Origin: Mucidula mucida
Lineage: Eukaryota; Basidiomycota; Agaricomycetes; Agaricales; Physalacriaceae
NCBI GenBank assembly: GCA_015501055.1
Contig: JADNYV010000535.1
Span: forward strand, 1-23,180
Length of the DNA: 23,180 nucleotides
Direction: 5' to 3'
Of the stretch, positions 10,265-18,188 are shown one piece after another. The position numbers and the translations under genes were made by a program. Below the pieces are notes generated by a model. That model did not search any database and was not told where the DNA came from. It was given only the letters and a program-made list of their open reading frames with translations. Positions within the stretch are counted from its first letter, which is position 1. Each line of letters opens with the position of its first letter.

Positions 10265-11609
10265 TTATCGCAGGTGGAAATTTCCAACAACTCGTCGCAC
10301 GTCTTCAGACAAAACGTCCTGTCTATCTGCATATAGGGCGCTGACAACCTCACGCTCCTGCCACTCCTGCTCTTCTGGCTTTTCCGCCTTTCCAATCGAT
10401 TCTAAGGTGTAATGAACAGACAATGCTGATAGCACACCGCCATATGCTCGTGAAATCCCTAAAAGACAATGAGCGATTGCTTTAGCAACGACATTGTTGG
10501 AATGTTTACCGGTGTCAATGATGATAATCTTCCCGCCACATCGTGAAGTGATATTCTCAAAGTCTGGCGTATGCCCCATAATCATTCGCCGTGTTCCTGT
10601 TTTCTCTAAGACTTCTTCGACGTCTTTACACACCTTCTCTTCGGTATCCTGAGCCCAACCACGATACCAAAGAGGTCCGTTTGAGCTGTATAGTTCTGCT
10701 TCTTCCTTTGTCGTATCTGAAAATATTTTGTTTATGACCCACTAATTGAGCGAGTTACACACCTTCAGGAAGACCAACGTAGGGACCTGGTGGATGAGGT
10801 CGGGGCTGTTTTCTCGTCTGGAGCTTCCGCAAAAGTGAGTCTGAGAGGTCATTGATCTTGCTCGGAAACGGCGAGAGTCCAGAATATGAAGGTGATAGTC
10901 CTCCGTGAACGAATGATATGGCGGAATGGGAAAGTGGACCGCTAAGGGAAGAAGACGATGGGTATGGCGTATTGGGTGGACCAAGCGACGGGTGCAAGGG
11001 TAAGCGAGACGCTGTGGTATAATTTGTGGCCCAAGAACGGCCAATGCGTCCAGTTGTTATCATCTTTTGCCGCGCCTCGACGGAACCGAAAGTCTGTATC
11101 TCGCTGGAGTATACGTATCGCCAGTCCCCAATGACGTTCATCCATTCGTGGTTTCCGAGATGGGAAAGCACGATGCCGCCCTTGGCTTGCGCCTGTTCCC
11201 GCAACGTGTCCATATATGTGAAGAGCTTAATGGTATCATCTCCTCTGCAACCAAGAGACGACGTCAAAAACAGACTGAGAGCAAGAACTGGTGATTGCTA
11301 CCTATCGATGATATCGCCTGTCTGCACAAAGTAGTCCACGTCGCCAGACCAAGCGCCCTTGTCGTCAATCACGCCAGAGAATTGTAGCACTTTGCGAGCA
11401 TTGGGGAAATCGCCATGCAGGTCGCCGACAGCGACGATATGTCGTGTATAGGGCTTGGGGTCGTCGTACGCGTCTTTCACGGGTATAAATGGGACCTGCC
11501 CGAGTTGCGATTGTTGTGTCAAAGAGAATGCTTTTGCCACGATGTTATAGCGAAGGGCACAGTACGCGCCCACCGCGACGAGTAAGAATGTCAAAAGTCG
11601 TTGAGTCAT
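10265..11609 (-). CDS. Membrane-anchored calcineurin-type (metallo)phosphoesterase
   Basis: Exons are 11609-11302, 11244-10763, 10716-10510 and 10458-10265 with introns of 57, 46 and 51 nt, giving 396 aa in a clean frame. The N-terminus (MTQRLLTFLLVAVGAYCAL) is a signal peptide or type II anchor, so the enzyme is probably in the secretory pathway or a luminal compartment. Metal-binding motifs of the PPP/metallophosphoesterase fold are complete: GDLHGD (residues 62-67), GDIIDRG (98-104), GNHE (133-136), HGG (215-217) and GHTP, then DTGISRAYGG over the last splice joint. This matches the Shewanella-like/bacterial-like PPP branch more than canonical PP1/PP2A. The substrate, whether protein or small phosphoester, cannot be told. 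The 51-nt last intron is a multiple of three without a stop, so retention would add 17 residues in frame. Confidence 0.87.
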
Positions 11610-11703
11610 TGTATGCCGCCAAATCGACCGCCAGCACTTGAAGTAGAATAGCAGGCCGGCAGATGATGGTGGTTAGGTCGTAACCCAGAAACGGCAATCT
11701 ACG

Positions 11704-11714
11704 CCGCCGGTCTC
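11704..11714 (+). repeat. Left flanking direct repeat (candidate target-site duplication)
   Basis: CCGCCGGTCTC here is identical to 12237-12247, in direct orientation on either side of the inverted-repeat element. The similarity extends weakly outward (TAC[G/T] before it in both copies). Eleven bases is within the 8-11 bp range made by Mutator-like transposases. Confidence 0.6.
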
Positions 11715-11718
11715 GGAA

Positions 11719-11740
11719 TAAGCTGTTTGGGAACCCCGGT
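11719..11740 (+). repeat. Left terminal inverted repeat of the MITE-like element
   Basis: The sequence begins TAAGCTGTTTGGGAACCC and ends CGGT. It matches the reverse complement of 12213-12234 at all 22 positions. Two to four unmatched bases lie between it and the flanking direct repeat. Confidence 0.8.
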
Positions 11741-12212
11741 AGCCCTACCGGCCCGATGGTCCGATTCTAGCATTGTCGATGAATTACAGGCTCTACAGGC
11801 TGAGTTCCAGCCTTTGTGCAATCCTAACTGATGTAACGGCGTGTAATCACTATAATCCAGTCCTCGCATTGCCCAGTAACCCTCCCCATTGCACATGCAG
11901 TCACTTACAGCCATCAAAACACTCTTCATGCCAAATTTGACTTGCTTGGAACTGTCCTCTGTGAGATACAGCAATCAGATAGTAGGAGCAGTTGCCATAG
12001 GTAGATGATGGGCGATAGACCCATCACATGTGGTAGCAGTAAAGAGGAGATGAGTGTGGCGTGGTTTTTGGGTCTACTTCTTACGTGTTCCAGGGTCTAA
12101 CTCAGTTTTTTGTGCAACATGCATAGTTGCTTATGACTAAAAGATCAGTATTGCCTCAAGAAGGCTTATCGACGCCACACAACGTTAGGGTTCGTGTCAC
12201 GCAATGTGACGA

Positions 12213-12234
12213 ACCGGGGTTCCCAAACAGCTTA
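12213..12234 (-). repeat. Right terminal inverted repeat of the MITE-like element
   Basis: The plus strand begins ACCGGGGTTCCCAAACAG and ends CTTA. It is the perfect inverse of the left repeat. Homology stops at the inner side, so the terminal repeats are short and discrete. Confidence 0.8.
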
Positions 12235-12236
12235 CT

Positions 12237-12247
12237 CCGCCGGTCTC
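12237..12247 (+). repeat. Right flanking direct repeat (candidate target-site duplication)
   Basis: CCGCCGGTCTC, identical to 11704-11714. It directly follows the two-base CT spacer after the right terminal repeat. Confidence 0.6.
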
Positions 12248-12880
12248 TGTACGTGTTTGTCGACCGTTACTCTGACAGTATTTTTTATCCTGATTTGACC
12301 GGTTACAATGCTTGTAATTCAAGGTATCAAACAAAAATCCAGTTCGTGTTCAGCGTTGTATGCACCTGAAATCCGGTGTTTTCATTATGGGCGAGGCATC
12401 ATTGAGTTCACCCTGTCTCATGCACTGGAATTCCGACATTCTATTCAGCACCAGAGTTCTTGGGATACTCTGGGAGCTTGGAAGGTCTCAAATACTATTC
12501 ACAGCTTTGATATCGCCTTGTAATACCCCTTTCATGTCTCACTCGAAGTATTCCGTTATAAAAGGCGAAGAACATACACCAACCCATATATCAGAGCCGC
12601 ACTGAAAGGGAACGACGATGTAAGTATCTACATTCACGGGCAGATAAACGACTTACTCTCGGGCCATATTAGCAGCAGCCATGACAGAGAATGTTTTCCT
12701 CAAGGGCGTTATAGGCTGCCCTGCCACGCCGTTTGTGGGACTCCGAGTAGAGCCCAATTCCAGGCAGTCGCAAGGCAGTGTCAAGGAGCAGGTCAGCGCG
12801 TCGTTACTTGGAAGACCTAGTCTCCTCATGAGCCAATAGACATTCCCAAGAAATTAACAGGAGTCCATCTCGGCGTAGGG

Positions 12881-12892
12881 ACGCGTACGCGT
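12881..12892 (+). promoter_or_regulatory. Tandem MCB-like motif (ACGCGT twice) upstream of XPG
   Basis: ACGCGTACGCGT lies about 260 bp before the XPG start, with another ACGCGT at 13132-13137. ACGCGT is the MluI cell-cycle box bound by MBF in yeasts and found before replication and repair genes. Single copies also occur by chance elsewhere in the window, including inside exons, so only the abutting pair is notable. Function is inferred. Confidence 0.35.
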
Positions 12893-13099
12893 GTTCTCGA
12901 GGTGTCGCAGGAGTAGACACAGGTATCCAGTTAGGATGGATTCAAAGTATACCAAAAATCTCCAGAGAGTACAGCTTCTTGTAGTATCGAGAAAAATGAG
13001 CCCAGATATGGTCACAGTATCAGCGATGGTGATGGTGTGAAGAAGAGTTCACCGGTCCAGATCAAATCACGACTAGTCACTTTACCTCTTACTGCCACC

Positions 13100-13120
13100 A
13101 TGAATCTCGTCCAACCTTAG
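13100..13120 (+). CDS. Upstream ORF (6 aa) in the probable XPG 5' leader
   Basis: ATG at 13100 sits in an ideal context (GCCACCATGA) and encodes MNLVQP before a stop, 30 nt upstream of the XPG start codon. The XPG ATG itself has a weak context (GTAAATGG, T at -3). If transcription begins upstream, this uORF would lower XPG translation or force reinitiation. If transcription begins after 13100, it is irrelevant. Confidence 0.4.
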   Translation: MNLVQP

Positions 13121-13150
13121 AAGCTCTCTCAACGCGTCAGATTGGCGTAA

Positions 13151-16100
13151 ATGGGTGTCAAATCGCTATGGGAGCTGCTAGCTCCCGTCGGTCGTCCAGT
13201 CATGTTCGTCGAATCTACTTGGTCCATTTGTTCGATAACTCATATGCCATAGGCTGGAAACTATGGAAGGCAAGGCTGTGGCCATTGATTCTAGCATTTG
13301 GATATACCAGTTTCAGGCCACAATGCGCAATAAGGATGGCCAGGTGCTGTCTAATGCCCACGTTCTGGGATTTCTGCGCCGTATCTGCAAGCTTATGTTC
13401 TATGGCATGAAGCCTGTCTTCGTCTTTGACGGTGGTGCACCAGACTTAAAGAAAAAGACGCTGGTCAGCGAAACGGAACATCCTGGCTTGCGCTTGACTG
13501 ACCTACTAAGTAAAACAGATGCAACGAAAGGAGAAGAAGAGCGGTGCTGCCGAGAGCCATGCAAAGTTGGCGCAGAAGTTACTTGCTGCTCAGATGAGAC
13601 GGGAAGCATTTAAACACGTCAAGTCAGTCATGCGCGCCGTAATTTCGTGATATCTAAACTAATATCTATCTAGAGCCAGCAAGGGCAAGGCGTACGAGGA
13701 ACCTGTCGTACTGGACGAGAATACTGTATATCTGGAGGACATAGATTCTTCTATCCCAAAGTCTACAGCGAAGAGACCCGCACCCTCCGCCTCACCCTCC
13801 AAGAAAGGCAAATTCTATGACCATGATCCGTATCGACTCCCTGACGTCGACGTCGGGCAACGTATCGCTCAAGCAACGCGTTCCACAGCTCCCGATCCGC
13901 GCCTAGCTACAGAAGACGAGCTTCGGGCATTCATTGAGGACATGCGTCCCGAAGACTTTGATGTCACTTCCGCCGCCTTTCAAGAACTTCCTACTGAGGT
14001 CCAATATGAAATAATTGGCGACCTGCGCCTGAAGTCGCGCCAGACCTCGTACAGCCGTCTGCAACAAATGCTGAAAACTGCTCCTACGCCTCTAGACTTT
14101 TCAAAGCAGCAAATTAAGAATCTCCAGCAGAGGAATTCTTTGACACAACAATTATTGGCGACGACAGACAGCATCGGAAAGGCGCACATATCTATTCCGG
14201 TGCGGATCGCGAGTGAAAGAAACAAAGAGTATGTTCTTATAAAGAACGAGGGTGAAGGAGGTGGTTGGATTCTCGGTATCCGAGACGATGGGACCAAAGA
14301 GAAGCCAATTGTAATCGATCATGAGGTTGAGGAGCAGGAAAGGGCTGCCACCCTTGAAGATGACGACGACGACGACGAAGAGATGGAAGAAGTCGCGATG
14401 TAAGTTTATTTTCAATTCGTTCTTTCAGTCACCCTGATCGTATAGACCAGTGACTGCTACGTATGATCCCGATTTGCGAAATCTACAGCGGGAGAACGCA
14501 CTGGGCGCTATAGAACAACGCTCAAATGCAGTCAAGAAGACTTCTTCTCGTCCCCTGTTCTTACAAGATGCTTTAGATTCTGATCAGGACGACCATGATT
14601 CGGAGGACGAGAGAATTGCCATAGCTATCCAGCGCTCGCTCGATGACCGACCAAAGTCGCCCTCACCTTCCATCGCCATGTACGGCGTGGATGATCACAA
14701 CGACTTCGACGACAACAGGTTCGCATCCACATCCAAAGTAACAGGTTCTGCACCGCAAAGGTCATTCACCTCGCAACGGACTGCATCTCCCGACCGATAC
14801 CCTTCTACTCCCTTGGGAACAGCCTTATCTTTTGCTAATACCACACCGTCCAGGCAGCATATATCCACACCGGCTCGCTCGTTTTCAAATCTGAACGCCG
14901 GCTCGTTCATGTTTGGTGCTCCAACCTTTCTGGCGGCGCCTCCTGCGACCCCGTCAAAGCCTCCGGCACATGGACCGTCTCCTGTGGCGCCGCCATCGTC
15001 CTTAGCCCTTCATCCTGATGCAATTTCCCAAGAATCGGTTGCGCATGAGGCGACGCCACGTAGAACGATGAACGTTGATGTTATAGAACCTGACCAAGCC
15101 GCTCCCTTAGCGCGTGCGCAGAGTAGCACGCATGTCCTGCGGGAACAGGTATCGCTTCAAGATTCAAAAGAGGATGTCTATTCCGTCGCGTCTTTGCATT
15201 CACCGAGCAGGGAGGAAATACTAAGCCCGAAAGTACCCTCACTGTCGCCGCCAGGTGTTCAGGATGGAATTGTCGCGGGACCCGGTAGTCCTGAGCCTGT
15301 GTCCTTCCCACCTCCGGATGTCGACATCTTGCCAATATCGAATACCCCACCGCCCATTCCGAAAACACCAACGTCACGCTCCGTCTCACCTGAAGCTTTT
15401 GTTTCTTACAAGCAACCGGTCTCAGAACCTTTATTCATAGATGATCTCGATGTTGAAGAACCTGCATCTACCTCCATCCCACTAGACCCTTTCATTGTCT
15501 CGGAAGCACCCGTGCGTTCTTCGTCAGTGTCCTTAAGTCGCCCTGCTTCGCCTGGGCCGGCCGCGGACACGGAAGAGGTTGAAGACTGGGACGCGGCGCA
15601 GGAGATGGACCCGGTCGCCGAAGAGGGCGAATTTGCCCAGTTCATTTCTGACGTGAAGGGGCGGGACATCAACGAGGTTCGAAGAGAGATTGACGACGAA
15701 ATTGTGTCCCTCAACCAGCTTCGACGAGCCGCAATGCGCGACTCTGAGGATATCACTCAGCAGATGATTCACCAAATCATGGTAAGCGCTCCGCGGGGCG
15801 CCCTAACTCTTAGGTGATGGTCTAACGGTATTTCTCAGACGATGTTACGGCTATTTGGTATACCATATATCACGGCACCCTTGGAAGCGGAGGCGCAGTG
15901 CGCCGAGCTCGTGATGCTTGGGCTGGTTGATGGGATCATTACAGACGATTCTGACGTGTTTCTTTTCGGCGGAGAGCGCGTCTTCAAGAATATGTTTAAC
16001 CAGTCCAAGACGGTCGAGTGTTTTCTGACGACGGACCTGACTCGTGAGTTAGGTCTGGATCGAGGCACCCTTGTGAGGCTTGCATATCTGCTTGGAAGTG

Positions 16101-17222
16101 ACTATGTCGACGGTCTGTCTGGAGTGGGTCCGGTCGTCGCTATGGAGCTTCTCAAGGAGTTTCCAGGCGATGACGGGCTGCACAAATTCCGAGACTGGTG
16201 GTCCAAGGTGCAAATGGGTAAAGACCGCGAGGACGATAACAAGTCAACGTTCCGGCAACGCTTCGTAAGTGTCTATACACCCCTGGTTGCCACAAGCTGA
16301 ACTAGTTGTCCGTCGATAGAAGAAAAAGTTCAAAGATTTGTATCTCTCAAATGATTGGCCGAACCCCCTAGTTGTGCGTGCCTTTTGACGTCTTTCGGAA
16401 AACGCGTGTAGCTGATTCTATTGCGTGTCATAGAGGGATGCGTACTACCACCCTACAGTCGATGAATCGGACGAACCATTCAAGTGGGGACTACCTGACC
16501 TCGACGGTCTTCGCGGGTCTGTCACAATACTGAATTGTGAGAACATTCTCTCAATCTGACAACCCCATGTAGATTTCTACTTGATGAGCTGGGCTGGGGA
16601 CAAAGCAAGGTCGACGATCTCCTCGTGCCAATCATCCAGAAAGCCGGCAAGCGTGCTCAGGTACGCGATCTACCTTTCTCCGTCTTGTACCTCCGTTGAT
16701 CGTTAAAATTAAACACGACAGGGCGAGACAGCGAACAGACAAGGGAACCTGAATGATTTCTTTGACGTTTCCGCGGGAAGCGGGACGGTCGCGCCACGCC
16801 GAAGACAAGCGTATGCAAGCAAGCGGCTGCAGCAGGTAGTATCTGAGTATCGGAAGAAGAGGAAGGCCGCTCTTGATGAGCAGGAGGATTCGATGAATGA
16901 GGCTTCGGAGGAAGAGGGCAGCGGATCATTGAAGCCTGCGACGAAGAAATTGAAGCCAGTCGTGCAGAAGAAAGCGAAGGAGACGAGTGAGACGCGTGGC
17001 CGAGGACGTGGGAGAGGACGTGTTGTTCGTGGACGCGGACGCGGCCGGGGGCGTAAACAGTCATCCAGACAGAAGGAGAGTTCGCCTTCAGAGGATGGAC
17101 CGTCGGAGGGAGAAGACTTTGGAGAGAAGCCTATCGTTGTTGATGTGCCTTTGGCGGTGCAGCTTCGTCCCAGACCTAAACCTAAGCCGACTTACAAGGG
17201 GGCTCGCCTCACACCGACATGA
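13151..17222 (+). CDS. RAD2: XPG/Rad2-family DNA repair endonuclease
   Basis: Structure-specific nuclease making the 3' incision in nucleotide excision repair in the nucleus. Ten exons: 13151-13203, 13253-13463, 13519-13622, 13674-14399, 14446-15781, 15839-16264, 16320-16373, 16434-16516, 16573-16660 and 16722-17222; introns are 46-61 nt. They join cleanly into 1193 aa. The N-domain starts MGVKSLWELLAPVGRPV, with the metal-binding Asp at residues 30 (VAIDSSIW) and 77 (FVFDGGAP). A conserved acidic-linked helix region has FIEDMRPEDFD and LPTEVQYEIIGDLR. The long spacer is disordered, with a UIM-like helix near 417-433 (DERIAIAIQRSLDD). The I-domain starts near 811: LFGIPYITAPLEAEAQCAELV, DDSDVFLFG, and helix-hairpin-helix LLGSDYVDGLSGVGPV. 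The C-terminus is basic with an Arg-Gly-rich segment (about 17000-17060) and ends in a PIP-like region QGNLNDFF near 16740-16763. Length and layout fit fungal Rad2/Rad13. Confidence 0.95.
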
Positions 17223-17296
17223 TGTTCAAAGCTGTATGTATAACGTAACTCGCTTTCCAGATTATTGTGGTGAAATGGAAGAAAAAGAGAGTGTAT

Positions 17297-17368
17297 TAGC
17301 AGCAACTTGTTTCGATCAAGTGACCTCGGGGTTATGGGCCCCGCGCGCTACCACTGCGCCATGCTGCT
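17297..17368 (-). tRNA. Initiator tRNA-Met (CAT)
   Basis: The reverse strand folds into a complete 72-nt cloverleaf without intron. The acceptor AGCAGCA pairs with TGCTGCT (A1:U72), followed by discriminator A. The D-stem is GCGC/GCGC. The anticodon stem CGGGG/CCCCG has three stacked G:C pairs next to the loop CCCATAA. The T-arm is ACTTG-ATCGAAA-CAAGT. The A1:U72 pair, the G:C run and the ATCGAAA loop in place of TTCGA are the hallmarks of the eukaryotic initiator. A poly-T stop for RNA polymerase III follows (AAAAA on the plus strand near 17282-17286). A and B boxes are intact. It lies antisense, 74 bp after the XPG stop codon, probably inside the XPG 3' UTR. Confidence 0.96.
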
Positions 17369-17473
17369 ACTGACTTACACCAGCAGCCTATCTTCTCAAG
17401 GATCAATGTGATTATTGAAGACGAAGAAGAGCGTAATATCTCCCACTGCAGTTATCTTTGCTATTTACACGAA

Positions 17474-18023
17474 TTACTCTTCGCTTTCATCCTCCAACCT
17501 AGCCTGGCGGAAAGATTAACAAACAACGTTCGGGTGACAGCGGGTGTGGCAGACCTTGTTTGCGTCCAGTCCACCGAGCTCGGTGACCAGACCGGAGAAT
17601 GGGTACTGCCTGTGCACGACGGGTGATTCCGGAGTAAGAACGTGTTTTACGAGGAAGCCAAAGCCGACAAAGCCCATGGCGACAAAGGTGAATCGTCGGA
17701 GGGCAATATGGGGAGCAATGGGTGGGATATCGGGACCCCACATGGAATAGAGCTCGTCATATTCGTGCACCTAAACAGAATGAGAAAAAGTTGGGTCATA
17801 TTGGATGATGATTCTGTACAGGATCGCCTATGTTTCGACGGAGCAGCGGGTCCTGCCAGCCGTACGGAGAAAGATACTGCCTGGAGACATTTGGGACCTT
17901 TGGGTAGGATTCCTCTGTGTCCTCTGGGATTTCGGCGGTCTCGCTGGCATAGCGCCTGGAGGCTGGGAGCGGGCGTACGGCGACGGCGGCTGCACGGACG
18001 GCGCGCCTGGCGATGAAGGACAT
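17474..18023 (-). CDS. Mitochondrial complex I subunit, NDUFB8/ASHI type
   Basis: Accessory subunit of NADH:ubiquinone oxidoreductase in the inner membrane. Exons are 18023-17820, 17770-17555 and 17503-17474 with introns of 49 and 51 nt, giving 149 aa in a clean frame. The N-terminus (MSFIARRAVRAAAVAVRPLPASRRYAS) is a clear mitochondrial presequence. QYLSPYGWQDPLLRRNIGDPVHEYDELYSMWGPD follows over the first splice joint; the WGPD motif is typical of this family. One membrane span FTFVAMGFVGFGFLVKHVL is then followed by PVVHRQYPFSGLVTELGGL, ending NKARLEDESEE. The start is in a CACCATG context. It shares a 165-bp divergent promoter with the methyltransferase-fold gene. Assignment to NDUFB8 rests on remembered family motifs. 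Confidence 0.83.
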
Positions 18024-18188
18024 GGTGGTGGTTCGAGGGGTAAGAAGGTAGCACGTGGTATGGAAGGTGGACCCTGTTCTGAACTGAGCGGCCATCATGC
18101 TCATCATGGGTTGAACGAACCGAACCTGTATCTCGCGACCCGTTTCCATTTCATAACTGGTCAACTTGGTGGTTCGTATTATACCCCC

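Larger units (their letters stand above)
11715..12236. mobile_element. MITE-like non-autonomous DNA element, 522 bp
   Basis: A 22-bp sequence at 11719-11740 is repeated perfectly in inverted orientation at 12213-12234, and an 11-bp direct repeat flanks the pair. This is the structure of a short DNA transposon without transposase. No convincing coding frame lies inside: a 91-codon minus-strand frame (11974-11699) crosses the left terminal repeat and has no recognised motif. The interior has small palindromes, for example GATGGG/CCCATC around 12006-12024 and GTCAC/GTGAC around 12196-12210. The 11-bp duplication would fit a Mutator-type mobiliser, but the family is not established. Perfect terminal repeats suggest fairly recent insertion. 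It lies in the spacer between the divergent phosphoesterase and XPG genes. Confidence 0.65.
12248..13150. other. Upstream region of XPG; possible very small gene, otherwise empty
   Basis: No recognisable coding gene. A TATAAAAG at 12557-12564 is followed by a donor-like GTAAGT (about 12620), a TTAG acceptor (about 12672) and an ATG at 12681 opening a 52-codon frame to 12839. The product has no family features and may be chance. The region contains a tandem ACGCGT pair (12881-12892), a third ACGCGT (13132-13137), and a short upstream ORF (13100-13120) in the probable XPG leader. Confidence 0.4.

Noticed and set aside
11699..11974. 91-codon minus-strand open frame over the left terminal repeat
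   Set aside because: It crosses the element boundary, has no recognised motif, and its start and end are set by transposon and flank sequence; probably chance.
12127..12605. Several overlapping plus-strand frames of 70-81 codons
   Set aside because: Different frames overlap, with no family motif, no splice support and no consistent codon character; the first begins inside the MITE-like element.
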